Positions 23,294-35,264 of a DNA stretch of 64,000 nt are shown in pieces. A program made the translations under genes and the position numbers. The stretch's first letter is position 1. Every line of letters starts with the position of its first letter. The stretch spans positions 561,542 to 625,541 of the forward strand of contig KK106983.1 in the NCBI GenBank assembly GCA_000611775.1, written 5' to 3'. The stretch is from Umbilicaria muhlenbergii. Taxonomy: Eukaryota; Ascomycota; Lecanoromycetes; Umbilicariales; Umbilicariaceae. The notes under the pieces were generated by a model. It was not told where the DNA came from, made no database searches, and saw only the letters and a list, made by a program, of their open reading frames with translations.

Positions 23294-24193
23294 ATTTGCG
23301 TTGGGATGGGCGGGATGGCTTTCTGGAGGGTTACGCTTATGACGGCTGTACAGAAAAGCAACGACGGGATGACTTAGTTAACAGAAGACTGTGGCTGGAT
23401 AGAGCCTTGCTTTGGCTTCGCATGTTAGTTGTAGTTTGTTAGGACCATGCTCGGTAGCTTCGCTCATAGTAACTCTGCGCCTAGCTTGAGTAGTCTAGTC
23501 GGCGGTTCTCAAACACCTCATGGATTATCACCGCTCTCCCAGTGACTCAGCCCTAAACCCCAGCCCTATTGATCAGCCCTACACTCTAAGAACCTTAAGA
23601 ATGTTAGCGTTCTAAAAGCCCAAAGAATATACCGCAACCAGTACTCTAAGAACTCTCAGGAGTCCCGGGTCTTCTGCACCCTCTAGACCCTCTCTTCAAG
23701 CCAACAACACTCCAACCCTTCAATCACTCCAAGCTCTACACCCTCTTCTCACAAACCCCTCTCACTCTTCTCGAATCTTCCATCTCACAGGGCCGATCTC
23801 TATCATCATCCGCAGTGCCCCCTGTATGTTGCACTCACAATCCTGCACACCACCCGCAGAGTATTCGTGAACAAGTCGACAAGCTGTCAGCTCCCCCGGA
23901 GGACCCCCCGCACCCCTACATCCGTAACCAACGCACCGATTAGTCAACGGAGATACACGTACATGCGCGATAAGTAACTCAGATACGAAAAATGGTATCT
24001 GTCTCTCCCTCACTTTCCATTGACATAGCCTCGCCCGCCCGATGCTTTGAATAGACAAAACAAGCAAAAGATCCGCCAACACCATATCCGATGCCACCCC
24101 CCCCCCGGTCACAATGCAAATGCACCCATCGCTCGACATGCACCTCCAAACAGCCCCCTGAAAATGCACGGAAAAACGACCCCACACGCACCC
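23294..24193. other. Convergent intergenic region between the two MFS genes
   Basis: 3' flanks of both transporters. It contains short CT-rich and repeated CTCTAAGAAC words (near 23,584 and 23,643), but no gene is seen. Confidence 0.5.
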
Positions 24194-26317
24194 TCAAACC
24201 TCCTCCTTCCCCACTCTCCGCTCCGTCCCATCCCCACCGCTCCCCTCCTTCCCTTCCGTCTCCTCATCCGCCAACCCCGTCCGATGCACCTCATGCTTCT
24301 TACTAAGCGTATACTTGCCAATAAACAAACTCGCCACCAACCCCACCGCGCTCACACAGACATAAAAAATCCACATCGTCCGCAGCGAATCCGTATAAAC
24401 CCTCGTCGCCACCGCCCTCTGCGCCGCCGGCAACGACGCCACAACCGCCGTATTCGCCCCCGCCGACCCGCCGCTCAGCTGCGCGGCCACACGGGCCGGG
24501 AGGGCCGCAGCGAGCGTCGCCGCTCTTTTCTGCATGCCGTTTTGGAAAATCACGCCCCCGATGACGACGGAGATGGACGTGGCCAGATTCCGCGTGAACC
24601 CAAACGTCGCCGTCGCCGTCGCGATGTCCCGCGCTTCGACCAGCGACTGCAGCGCGATAAGCGGGGCTTGGAAGTTGGGCCCGACGCCCAGCCCCGCGAT
24701 GATTTGGTAGACGATGATGCGGGGCCAGGACGCGTGCGGGGGGAAGTCGATGTACAGGCCGAAGCCGAGCGTCATGGCGGCGAGGCCGAAATAGATGGGC
24801 GGGAGGTACTGGCCCGTTTTGCGGATGAAGATGCCGACGGCGGCGGAGGCGAGGGAGAGGGAGATGACGAAGGGAAAGAGATAGACGCCGCTGAGGATGG
24901 GGGTAGCTCCCAGCACGGCTTGGAAGTAAAGGGGGAGGAAATAACTGCCGGAGATAAAGGTCATGCCGTGGGAGAAGCAGACGACGAGGGCGGCGATGTT
25001 GGAGCGGCGTTTGAAGAGCCGGAGCGGCATGACGGGGTGGTTGGCGACTTTCCACTCGTTGAGGATGAAGAGGATCCAGATGACGACGCCGAAGATGAGG
25101 AGGCTGATGACGGTGGCGGAGGCCCAGGGGAAGGAGACGCCGCCGAATTCGAGGCCCAGGAGGAACATGACGGTGCCGCCGGCGATGGTGAGGGAGCCGA
25201 GCCAGTCGATGGCTTTGAGGCCGGCGACGATGGGGGTGGTGGGGGTTTCGATGTCGAGGAAGAAGAAGAGGACTATGAATGCGAGGCCGTCGCAGGGTAC
25301 TAGACTTGATGTTAGTATATGTCGGTCGGGGGCGTTGCTCAGCACATACGATTGATACTGAAAGGAGGCGTTAGCATGTACCGCGAGTTAGGGCTTGGCT
25401 ATGATGACTTACTAAAAACACCACCTCCATGACACTTTTTCTGTGAAGACACCGCCCAAGACGGGTCCTAGAGCGCTTGCCATTGCCCACACCATTCCGA
25501 TGATCCCGAAATACAGTCCTCGGCTCCTGTGACGTTTTCAATCAGTCTTGAACTACGGACATCATCCTGAGTTGCAGCAGTCGCATGTACGCACCTCATA
25601 CTGAACAAATCGCTAATACAGATATTGACCAGAATAATCAAGCCCCCACCTCCAATGCCCTGTATCACTCTTCCAGCGAGCAACATGTCGATACTATTGC
25701 TCACAGCGGCTATCAGCGAGCCCACGAAGAAAACAACATTGGCGACCAGTATGATTGGCTTGCGACCCCAAATGTCAGAGAGTTTGCCCCATACTGGCGT
25801 CGACGCTGCTGCGGCAAGGAGGTAGGCAGATCCGATCCATGTGTAGTCAGCGCTGGATGAGTGAAAGTAGGCAGAGATTGTCGGGAGAGCGGTTGTGATG
25901 ATCGTCTGTAGGGAAGGTATGAGTATGTGGCCGAGGGGTGCCAGGGAGATGATGGGAACTGACCGTGTCAATCGCAGCAAGGAACACAGCCATCTGAAGA
26001 AAAACATATCAGCAATCCTGCACCTCCATACGCCCTGAAGGCGACTCCATGGTACGTACGCATAGCGCTCCCATCAACAATGCGGTCTTGCCCTTACTGC
26101 GCTTCTGCTCCTCCTCCACCTTCTCTTTCTCAGGCACGGCCACCGCGTCCGACGAATCGGATGGCGATACAGGCTTGCCATTGCCATTGCCATTGCCATT
26201 CTCGGAGTCGACATTGCTCGCCAAGGTAGTTTCGTCGGCGCCAGCGCCTGCCTCGGCTTCTGCCTCGACCCTCTCCGCCTCTGAAGGTTGTGCCACCGTT
26301 GTTGCCATTGCTGTCAT
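24194..26317 (-). CDS. MFS transporter, 14-TM efflux type (AflT-like class), 608 aa, with an 8-nt microexon
   Basis: Exons on the - strand: 26060-26317, 25964-25993, 25595-25905, 25413-25526, 25350-25357, 24194-25299; sum 1,827 nt. The N-terminal 80 residues are Ala/Glu/Gly/Asn-rich and soluble. Motif A is [24 protein letters not shown] follows. The 30-nt exon 2 supplies [10 protein letters not shown] at the start of TM1. The 8-nt exon supplies the middle of WRWCFYINLPCDG, which is conserved in the family and so confirms it. The C-terminus is charged and cytosolic. Function is proton-driven export of small molecules at the plasma membrane. The paralogue at 21,431 shares architecture and the IFQN motif. 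A long opposite-strand open frame over the last exon is a by-product of GC-rich codon use. Confidence 0.9.
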
Positions 26318-27301
26318 TTTCCGGTGGTCCGAGAGGTATTAAAGTTACGATGAATGGTTACAAGTCGAACATGATAGTTGGAAGGATATGTATACCGGAA
26401 TGACGCAGGGAGGTGAGGGTGAATCATCGGACGAAGGCGATTGCCGCCAACGAAACCTGATGTTGATCTGAAGCGAGGCAGACGGAACGGGCAAAAGGTA
26501 CCAAGTGAGCAACGGCTATTCGGCATCGTCATCGGCACTACCACTTTTCTGTGGGGAAGCGGAACAAAGCTAAAGCTGCCAGCTGCCAGCTGCCAGCTGC
26601 CAGCTGCCGGCTGCAGGCTGCAGGCGGCCGGCGGCAGGGTGGCACGCACCCAGAGGCGAATCCAATTAGCGCTCGATGCTGGCGACGCAGTCATGCTGTC
26701 ATCCGCAGCGGCGGCATTAATAATTGTCCCGCCGTGCCCTCCACACATTTCATCCCAGCGCAAGAATGCGGCGAGAACGGTGCGAGAATGCTTTTTCGTG
26801 CTGCTCCTTTTCTTCTTTGCCCGCACCATCTTTCCCGTTCCTGTCCTCCCTCACCCAGGCGTGAAGGTAGCTTCGATCGCCCCCGCATGCCAACCTTTCC
26901 GCCCAAGCTTTCTCGCGTGCTCAAGCACCATCGGCAATCTTGACCCACATCGACGCTGAATTGCCGTCGAACGAAACTTTGGCACTCCACTCGAGAGGAG
27001 CTGAAAATGAAATATGTAGAATTCAATCACGCATCAAAAGTATCACAGCCGAACGGAATCGAGACTCTGGAAACTGTAAATTAAAATTTCCCAGACCTCA
27101 TCAAATCCCCTAAATCCCCTATGTAGATCTACAGAAATGCAAGAGGGAGCGCACACATAGCGAGCGTGGGACGCCATCAGGGTATCGGCCTAACGAACAG
27201 AGCAGTCGTCATACAAGTCGTGTCAGGATACCACCAGCGCCAGATCAAAGCAGTTCCCCTTTCCGGCAAAATCTCCGCCCCCAAAGGATGGAAAGGTCGC
27301 A
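26318..27301. other. Intergenic region with an AGCTGCC minisatellite
   Basis: It separates the start of the - strand MFS gene from the stop of the - strand MADS gene. At about 26,572-26,640 lies a tandem array of AGCTGCC/GGCTGCAGGC-type units (see separate entry). Otherwise no gene is seen; it should hold the MFS promoter and the MADS 3' UTR. Confidence 0.5.
26572..26640. repeat. Short tandem repeat of 7-bp AGCTGCC units
   Basis: About four exact AGCTGCC units are followed by diverged GGCTGC/AGGCGGC units. Each junction creates a CAGCTG palindrome (E-box-like). It lies about 255-320 bp upstream of the - strand MFS start codon. Slippage-prone; a regulatory effect is possible but unproven. Confidence 0.8.
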
Positions 27302-29222
27302 TCAAGTTTTAAGCCTCTTCAGATTGCCCACCTCCTGCCCGTCGCCCTCGGGGCTCTTCCTCTTCCTCTCCCCGTCTTCGTCCCGCAGGAAACTCGGCCC
27401 GTTGCTCATGACCGGCGTCTGGAAGTTCAGCGGGCTCGGCAGCATGTTGCTGTCCCCGCCCCCGCGGCCAAAACCCCACTCCGGATAGAACGCCGACGGT
27501 GACGGCAGTAACCCATCGGCCACGAAGCGCGACGGCAGCGCCGAGATCGGCGTTTCAATGTTGTTGCTGTTGTACGCTTGGCTGTTCTGATTCGTACTCG
27601 CCATGGGGAGATGGGGTCGGGCGAATGGATTGGGTGGGCCTTGCGCCCCGGCGCTGAGGAGAGCGCTCGCACTTGGCGACGGAGGGGGAAGGACGACACC
27701 GGATGAATGACTGGCGTCGGTGCTGGCTTTCGCCGGCGTATCTCCTGCCGTGCCGCCTGACCCTCGGGGTGACGATTCCGCCGTGGCACTCCCGCCGTCC
27801 GATTGTTCGCTGGGAATCTGCACCTTCAATCGGGGTCTCTTGGCTCCCAGTTGCGCGCTGGATGTGCGCGACGGCGGTTGGATGTCTCCGGAGCGCTGAG
27901 CTTGCTGATCGCCTCGTTGAGGTCTTGGAGGCGGTGGGTTTGGGCTAGATGCATTCTGTCGGTGGACGGTGCCAACATCGACGGACTGCGACCGGTTATC
28001 TTTCTCCTGTTTGATTGCGTCGCTTCTCGGCTCGTTCGTGGTCCCCATACCCCAATGCTGAGCCAGAAGTGATCGGCTGTCATCGATGGGTGTGAAAATA
28101 CTCCTAGATTTCGCGGGCATGGGCTTTGGCTGCTGTGGCTGAAGCTCTTGCGGACGTTGCTCGGGTTCAGGCTGTGGCGGGGATGAAGTAGCCTGCTGTT
28201 GTTGTTGTGGACCTTCCTGCTGTGGAAACGCTGGTGGCATTGAGCGACGCCTCTGTTCCTGCATGTATACCTGCTGGACCTGAGCATGCTGCGGCGGCTG
28301 TGCTTGTGGTTGAGAATACTGATATGGAGGTTGCGGACGCGGCTGGCCATGGTGAGGAGCTACGGGCATGCCATGGGCTGCGTGAGTATTATAGAGAGGC
28401 GGGTTCGGCATGTATGCAAAGCCGTTCTGGGTTGGAGGCCCCTGTGTTACTTGTTGAGGATGCTGGGGGAGTTGAGGAACCAAAGAGCTTTGACGTCGGA
28501 CATTGTTCCTTGACGATGGTCGCGACCCTACTTGAGGTTGAGGAGTATGCTGTCGATGGTGGAACGGCACTCCATTAGTCATAGGTGGTGATGCCGAGGG
28601 AGCGTGTCGCATGTGTTGGTAGCTCGATTGATTATGCAAATGCGGAGGCAGACCACTCATGTTGTGTTCCTGCGGTTGCTGGTCTTCTACTGGAGGCGTA
28701 CCCATATCGTCATCGTCATCATCGTCCATACCGCCCTTGCCATTGAAGTCGGCAGGTCCTTTGTGTTCGTGCGCAACACCATACTGCCTCATGGTTAGCT
28801 TCGAGCTTGATAGAGTGTGTTCCTGAACAACGCACGTATTGATGCCTCCCGATAATGTCATTGATATTACCGGACGAGAACTCGTATAGTTTCTTGTTGT
28901 GGCCGAAGATTATGACAGCAACATCCACTGAACAGAGGACGGATAGTTCGTGTGCCTTCTTGAAAAGACCGCCTTTGCGCTTCAGGAATGTTCTGCAAGG
29001 TCGCGATCAGTCAGCAGGAATTCATTTCACAGGCAGAACACCATTGTCCAAGGTATACTCGAAGAGTGACCACAGGTCTACAAGCTTGTGTGGACGGTGC
29101 TGGTTCTGCGACATCCTCTGCGATTTGCGCCACTGCGAGAACGGTCGCAATAAAAGAGGTACTTACACTGCGCGGTTCCTGTCATCCTTGATTGCCTTGA
29201 TCTCTATCTTGCGTCTGCCCAT
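27302..29222 (-). CDS. rlmA: MADS-box transcription factor, Rlm1/Mef2 type, 564 aa
   Basis: Three exons: 29167-29222, 28836-28992, 27302-28783. Exon 1 encodes [19 protein letters not shown]. Exon 2 completes the MADS/MEF2 domain with [19 protein letters not shown] and [16 protein letters not shown] (DNA binding and dimerisation, residues 1-75). A run of seven Asp follows near residue 95. The rest is long and Gln/Pro/Ser-rich, typical of the activation region; the basic RPRLKVQIP segment and KRLKT end resemble nuclear and docking elements of this family. In Aspergillus and yeast this factor acts downstream of the Mpk1/Slt2 cell-wall-integrity MAP kinase. Intron 1 (174 nt) is long for this window. 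Gene naming follows the Aspergillus orthologue and rests on the MADS domain. Confidence 0.92.
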
Positions 29223-31235
29223 AGCTGCGACAGGTGCAGACCTGATGAGAGAAGAAGTACCAATGCGTCGACAACGACGTCTGATGTCGAGAGCAGTGGG
29301 ACTCGACGAGGCTGGAGAGGGCGGGATGATCGCACAACGGTCCTAGCTGTCGGGTGATTGGGATGGGCCTGTGATGGGTCGGCGGAGCGGTCAGTATGAA
29401 GCGATCCGTTACGGTGGGATGCCACGAGTGATATATCTCAACTCAAGCTCGTACCCAAACACCGTCCGGAGCATCAGAGTGGGTTGACGTGCATTGTTCT
29501 ATTATTATAATGGAGTTGTCTGGGGCCTCTCTTCAGTCTAAGGTGACTTCGCCAAACCTCGTGCTTCTTTTCGCTCTCTCCAAATTGGCTATGCTGGATG
29601 AGGCAAAGCGTGCGTTTCAGATATTGCAAAAATAGAACTCGAAAGAGAAAGTAGGGCACATTGGCGCTTTCTGGACGTATCAACGGCTCCGATCATTGTC
29701 CGCTAATTGACCGTCTTCAGCTCGTTTTGGGGCACGACTACGCTACTTTCCGATTATCATCGGCAGCATACTCTGGAGTACTCCCAAGCTGCACATGGAT
29801 CTGTACGGAGTAAAAGGTAAGATATGCAGAACTATCAAACCCATCATAGACTGTGACAGGCTATGAGGGCCCTCAGTATACCGCCCCCTTTCCATGATCT
29901 GAACTTCCCATCTGGAATATGAGAGGGGATCGTAGATGTTCGGCTGGGCTTGTCGCACTCCGCCTTGTACGAGTGCTCGTCCACTCGGCCGCATCGCCAA
30001 GTACCAAGACGGCCCCCCAGGGTCCATCACTACGGCAATGGCAATAAAGTATTCACCGAATTACCCCACGCGGCCCAGGGTTCAGCTCCATTGAGATGAG
30101 ATGAGCTGCAAATGCAAGCAATACAAGGCTTCCCCCAGAGCTATTCTAAGACACGATGAAACGCATGTATCTGTGTTGTGGCTAAGGCGCTAAAGGAACC
30201 GCGCATGCGGCTCTTGTCGTCTTTACCTTAGATTAAGGTAAGGTGCGATGAACCACGAATTTCGATCCCGTCTATAGAGCAGCCAGCGGCATACAGACTG
30301 ACAGGAACTAGTAGCTAGCGGCTTTCAGTTTATGCTCTTCTCACCCTGCTGAGGGGCGCCCTAATTTGATTTAACGTGCTCTTGCATAATGTTCATATAA
30401 CTTATTTCATTGCTTCACAGAGAATGCATAATTAATGACCAGGAGGCCCTCCGTCATATCTGATTGCTGCTTGAACAAGCTGTCAATTGACAAGGCTTGT
30501 TATTCCTTAGGCAGCTGCAACATAGTGGGGTTCTGAATTCGGATCTCTTTCAGCTCTCATAAACTGATAGCCCACTAGTGGGTAGCTTCCACGCCGCTAA
30601 CGGTCTCATAAACGGGGCCACAATTTCGGCTGCGTGCCGGAAACAAATTTATTCTATTCATAGAACAACCACAAGGTCCCCAGCGCCATACCTTAGTCGA
30701 TGAAACCAACCAGGTCTCGAACCTCGCAACCCTCACCCCCTCAGCTACACCTTTCCGCTTCCGTGCATAGGGCTGGGTAATCAGCCCTCGACACGGCTGC
30801 CCGCAGAATACCGTGGCATCGATCCTTTCGAAAAATGGGAAGCGAAGCCCGCCGGCGGAAGACTTGCGCCCCGACTGGCCATTCCCCTCCGAGAGGAGGT
30901 GCAGACTCCAGAAGAGCTGCAGCCGCCCATGAGTTCTTCCAGTATGGCCATTAATTGGAGGCCTTATATGAACAGAGGGAAACCCCACCAGTGCGCCAAA
31001 CGCTTGAATATTAGTACGACCTCTGGGTTTCCTTTCCTGGTGGCTTTGCCCTGCATGCCCTCTGTTTGTTCCACGGCAGGCAAATGATACAGCTCGATAC
31101 TAGATCTACTGACTTCGATATTAAATGCTACCCCACAGGTGTTTGCTATACAAGCCTCCAATAGCGAAGACTGTTTACGCCCACGGCTCGCGGCGACCCT
31201 CGGCCGCTATCTTACGTCTTCCCTCGGCCGCTATG
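29223..31235. other. Intergenic region, about 2 kb, no gene recognised
   Basis: Contains the MADS gene promoter and the 3' side of the DUF3140-like gene. Near 31,198-31,244 a 23-bp tandem pair (CCCTCGGCCGCTAT followed by ACGTCTT) abuts and overlaps the downstream gene's end. Short open stretches show no domain. Confidence 0.5.
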
Positions 31236-31723
31236 CTACGTCTTTTGAGGGTCGTGACCCCAGTTCTTCAAGCTTCGAGCACTCTTACTCTCTGGGTCTT
31301 GCTTCGCCTTTCCTTCCTGGGCCAGATGTCGCTTGCAATACGCCACCACCTTCCTCATGTGTGTGATGTCCTTGTCCTCATATGCGTCTGGGTCCTTGTT
31401 CGGGTTCTTCTTGAGGATCTCGATGATCTTGCATCCACTGCCCAATACCATACGTTGTCAGAAGCCCCAGTGGATCAAGAAGGAAGGGAGGATGTGAGGG
31501 GAGGTTCATGGCGTGCCTTTCGTGGCCGATTGTCTCCCCAGAGTCATCGCCTTTGCTCCACCCGGAAGATTTGGAGGATTCTTCTTTGAGCCAGGCTCCG
31601 AGCTCTTGGGGAGTCATGTTGACGAGCTCATTGAACTCTCTACCGCCGAGTTAGCAGGGCTTTGGGTTTCCCGGGGCTTCAAGTGCTAGCATACTCGATG
31701 ACGGTCTCGTTATCTTTAACCAT
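31236..31723 (-). CDS. Small DUF3140-like protein, 117 aa, with a GC-AG intron
   Basis: Exons 31695-31723, 31517-31639, 31236-31437 sum to 354 nt. The protein begins MVKDNETVIEEFNELVNMT, continues PQELGAWLKEESS and SGWSKGDDSGETIGHESG, then KIIEILKKNP and HMRKVVAYCKRHLAQE. These are the conserved blocks of the small DUF3140-type proteins of fungi and bacteria, whose molecular role is unknown; it is probably soluble. Intron 1 is GT-AG (55 nt). The second (31,438-31,516) has GC at the donor (AG|GCACGC). No GT donor in reach restores the conserved ETIGHESG reading, so the GC donor is well supported. The neighbours are unrelated. Confidence 0.85.
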
Positions 31724-32532
31724 ATTGGGCAGAGGTGAGATTTGAAAGAGTACTATGCAGTGTCGAGAAAATATGTGCTTTGTGTAGTTGTACTGCAGAC
31801 AAATAGTAACGGTCAACAGCTATGAGTGGTACAGAGACCCTTTGTGTCAAGTAAGGTAGACTTTTAGACCCTATATTACGTCATGACTCCTTCCGCCTGA
31901 TAATCATGTGTTGTAGATTTGTATAGCCATCGGTAGCATGACTCGAAGGTCCAGTAATCTGGCAATGGGATCTTACTCCCATAAGGTAATCATTGATTCC
32001 TCAGCTTGCAGCTCGGTGGAACACGTAGTCGTTGGTGCAGATTCAATATCGGCTCTGGAATCATGAGCGGACGCTCAATGTCAACCCATTCCGGGGCTCT
32101 CCGTAGCACAGAGTTCTTTTCCGCGCTCTTCGATGTTCTACTGTGAAATGGAACACTTAACATAGGCCTGTGCGAGTCACAGTAATGTGAACAAACGGTG
32201 ATTCTTGGATATATGTCCTTTGGGAAAAGGTACATGGATATATCATTATCACACTATAAATACCTGTACGAGCGGGACGGCCCTCTCATTATTACACAAA
32301 TCGCCCATCCCTTATTACATCTACAGACAGGTTAGAACCCCATCAAAAAGGGAACCTCTGCGCTGGGACCAGATCAACGTTAAGATTCTGAAGAAGATCT
32401 GCGACGCCTTGCCTAAGCGCAACCTATGACTCCGTGTAAATCCATGAACATGCCTAAGAAGCGTCACCGCTGCCGTAGCATTTCTGTAAAACCTGGTCAG
32501 TAACGGCGCCATTGTATCTTCGAACTGCCCTT
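31724..32532. other. Intergenic region between the DUF3140-like and EF-hand genes
   Basis: No independent gene. If the alternative last intron of the EF-hand gene (32,533-32,591) is used, its coding sequence would continue through 32,321-32,532 (last codons then encode MAPLLTRFYRNAT and following). Confidence 0.45.
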
Positions 32533-33749
32533 CTACCGACAGACACGCCCCGTTGCTACCTCAGAAAAAGCTGACAAGCCGCAGAACTCACCCGTCAAGA
32601 ACTCTTCAAAACTCAGCATGATATAACCATCCCTATCCTTGTCGTATCCTTTGAATACGTCCGTCATCTTCTTGAGCGAGATACAACTCTGTACGAATAA
32701 ATCGAAACTCATGTTACCTCCCCCTTTGCTCTTGTCATACGTCCTAAACAAAAAGCCTACGAAAGACGGGGAGAGGTGGTATCCAAAGTCCGTGAGGGCG
32801 TTAGAAAACTCGTCCAGAGATATGTAGCCGCTACGATCCTCGTCAAACCGGTCGAAGAGATTGCGCCAGGCGGCCAAGAAAGACCACAGTTTGCTGTGTC
32901 AACCCTTCGTCAGCTGCCCATTCAATTCCGCACGTTCGTCGCGTGCTCCTTTAATTAGGCATATGTGGAAATTTACCAGAACTCGTCAAAGTTGATCGCC
33001 CCATCTCCATCACCGTCAAACATTCGCACCATCATCCTCACTGTGTGTGGATCAAACGTTGTAAAATCACCATTCACCAGCGCCGCTTCCAATTCTCTTG
33101 CGGTAAGCTGCCCATTTTGATCCTTGTCAACTGCTTGGAAGAGCGGGAACAGTGAGGGGTCTGTGGTCCCGCTTGGCAGGGCAGGCGTTCGTGGAGGGCG
33201 GGACATGGGCGGCGAGCGACGTGGGGGGTTTGAAGGTGGAGGGCCAAAGCCGTAACCTTGTTGTGGAGGGGATGATGCCGGACCGTAGGGACGAGTGTTG
33301 TAGGAGTTGTAGGAGATATTGGCGGAGGGGCGAGGGTAGGTTCTAGGTGGTGGATGTTCTTGCATCACAGGCTGGGGCATAGGAGGTGGAGGTCTGTTTT
33401 GATATGAGGCTTGAGGTGGTCTATTAGATGATGCAGGATTCGACTGGGAAGCTGGTCGCATGATCGCCGGCTTCTGTTGTTGTTGTTGCTGCTGCTGTTG
33501 CTGGTAGGAGAGCATTTGCGCGGCCTAGACAAAAAAGTCAGAGCCTGTTCGTACGTGGATAGTCCAAAGTTCAAAGGAGATATTGAATACCTGCTCTGGT
33601 TCAGCATGCCTGAAGAGGAGATTATTAGCATCATCCGGTTCAAGTGTACCTGAGCACGCTTGCCCTTCCACAGGCGGCTTCCAACTGTTCAGTGAGAAGT
33701 GTACTCACGCTGGGAGCGCGTCAGGATTATAGCCACTGTTGTATGCCAT
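32533..33749 (-). CDS. PEF1: Penta-EF-hand calcium protein (peflin/ALG-2 family), 322 aa
   Basis: Exons: 33709-33749, 33591-33609 (19 nt), 32977-33524, 32533-32893; sum 969 nt. N-terminal MAYNSGYNPDALP, then a run of ten Gln, then a Pro-rich tail of about 110 residues. EF-hand loops follow: DKDQNGQLTARE, DGDGDGAINFDE, DEDRSGYISLDE and, near the end, DKDRDGYIMLSFEE; a degenerate one lies at DKSKGGGNMSFD. The family dimerises through the last hand, binds calcium, and acts at membranes and ESCRT/ER exit sites. The stop at 32,533 coincides with a possible splice acceptor TAG: a GTGAGT donor at 32,591 would skip the stop and change the C-terminus to an extended version. Which end is real needs transcript data. 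Confidence 0.88.
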
Positions 33750-34258
33750 ATTAAAGTTCTGGAGCAAGACGATGTTCAACAAACAGCGTTTGTCCCAATA
33801 TATGAAGTATTGTAGCCTTGGAGGCTAAGCCCCGTCCGGGGTTGAGAGTCTTAGGCGTCCTGCTTCATGCAGTCACCGTGCTTGGAAACTTGCCCGAAAA
33901 GTCTTGTGATGTGTGGTCAGTTGTGAACGAAAGTAATGGATACGTCTGCGCATCGAGACAGCAAATCAAAGTGCGACACGATTCTTTGGGAGTGGTCGAG
34001 ATTGCTGGAGCCCTGGATGTAGCAAACCCCGGGGTACATTGTCGAAGTACGGAAGTACTCCGTCAGCTGTAGAGTATCTACCTTGACAGAATCGACGGAC
34101 GCCAAGCCTCCGAATCAGCATGGGCGGAATCTGCAGGTGGCAGCGATCGGACGAAGCAGAAAGCAGCTAATGACTCGAAGCCCCAGCCCCTTGCATCTCG
34201 GCCCGCTGTGTCCAGCAGCCGTTACCGCTCCGAAGATCAGAAAACTAGAATAACAATC
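33750..34258. promoter_or_regulatory. Divergent promoter region (EF-hand gene / ChaC gene)
   Basis: About 510 bp separate the two opposed start codons, so it should contain both promoters. No clear TATA box or known operator was recognised; a CATG/TCGAGA-rich segment is unremarkable. Confidence 0.4.
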
Positions 34259-35264
34259 ATGGGCGAGGCGTGGAGTAACAATGAAGAGTTCTGGCTCTTT
34301 GGATACGGGTACGAGCGCGATCTGGAGAGCAGCCAATAATGACCTAACCGTTACGTAGGAGTTTGATCTGGAAGCCCCCTCCGCATTTTGGTTTGTGTTC
34401 ACATCTGCAGTCTCCGTCTGCTGATGCACTTCAACTCATCCTGAAATGTGATCAGACAGCCGTGTGCCGGGCTATGTTGATGGATACGTCCGCCGCTTCT
34501 GGCAAGTATGTTAATTCGCTTTTCCACGAATTTCGAATAGAAGCTAAAAGTTCTGTTGGTAGGCAAGGTGAGTAATGCCACGGTAATCGAGGAGCACAGT
34601 GGCCAATCTAGCAGTGAGGACCATCGTGGCACACCGGCGGCGCCAGGCCGCGTTGTAACTCTCATTGAACGTTCTTTTTGGAAGACCTTGGTCGATCAAG
34701 TACGTTCAGGTGTTCAGGCGCGACATATGTGCACTCTTCTAATCAAGAGCACAGCATGCAACCACAGAAGATCACGTGTGGGGTGCTGCCTATCGCATTG
34801 AACCTTCAAAGGTTGAAGAAGTTATACAGTACCTCGATATACGAGAGATCAATGGGTACAGCATCCAGTACACGGAGTTTCACCCCGCTGACCAGTCATC
34901 ACCGTCAATCAAGTGCACCCTCTACATTGGCCTGCCGAACAACCCACAATTCATGGGAGCACAGGATCCGCAAGCTTTGGCAGAACATATCTCACGGAGT
35001 ACAGGGCCGAGTGGGGAAAACAAGGAGTATCTATTCATGCTCGAACAAGCCTTGGAGGGCCTCGGCGACGACAGTGCAGACGTCCATGTCACCGATTTGG
35101 CAAGGAGAGTAAGAGCAATTGAACAGTTGTCGTTGCGCAGCACCATGGATGAAGGGAGCACGGGGTACGAAGTTACTGATCATGCTCTGGCCAAGGAGAC
35201 AAGTCGAGTCGAAAGCGGCGAGAGTAAGCACCAGCATGAAGAAGTTGAGAAACCAGATCAGTAA
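34259..35264 (+). CDS. GCG1: ChaC-type glutathione gamma-glutamylcyclotransferase, about 240-249 aa
   Basis: Exons 34259-34308, 34359-34390, 34456-34505, then 34619-34699 (or 34592-34699), and 34755-35264. The protein reads EEFWLFGYG joined to SLIWKPPPHFD, the substrate-binding YGSL motif of the family, then RVPGYVDGYVRRFWQ, DHRGTPAAPGRVVTL, VWGAAYRI and the INGYSIQYTEFHP region containing the catalytic glutamate area. Expected reaction: glutathione to 5-oxoproline and Cys-Gly in the cytosol. The start of exon 4 is uncertain; both options keep the frame but give spacing unlike typical homologues, so a small error is likely there. The C-terminal tail after about residue 195 is acidic and variable. 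Confidence 0.87.

Noticed and set aside
24047-25303. 418-codon open frame on the + strand opposite the MFS gene
   Set aside because: It lies entirely antisense to a well-supported transporter exon with GC-rich third positions, and its translation is Arg/His/Asp low-complexity without domains.
30640-30770. tRNA-like words (AGGTCTCGAACCT, CTCAGCT) on the - strand
   Set aside because: A T-loop-like and a D-arm-like segment are present, but no anticodon arm or acceptor pairing could be formed.
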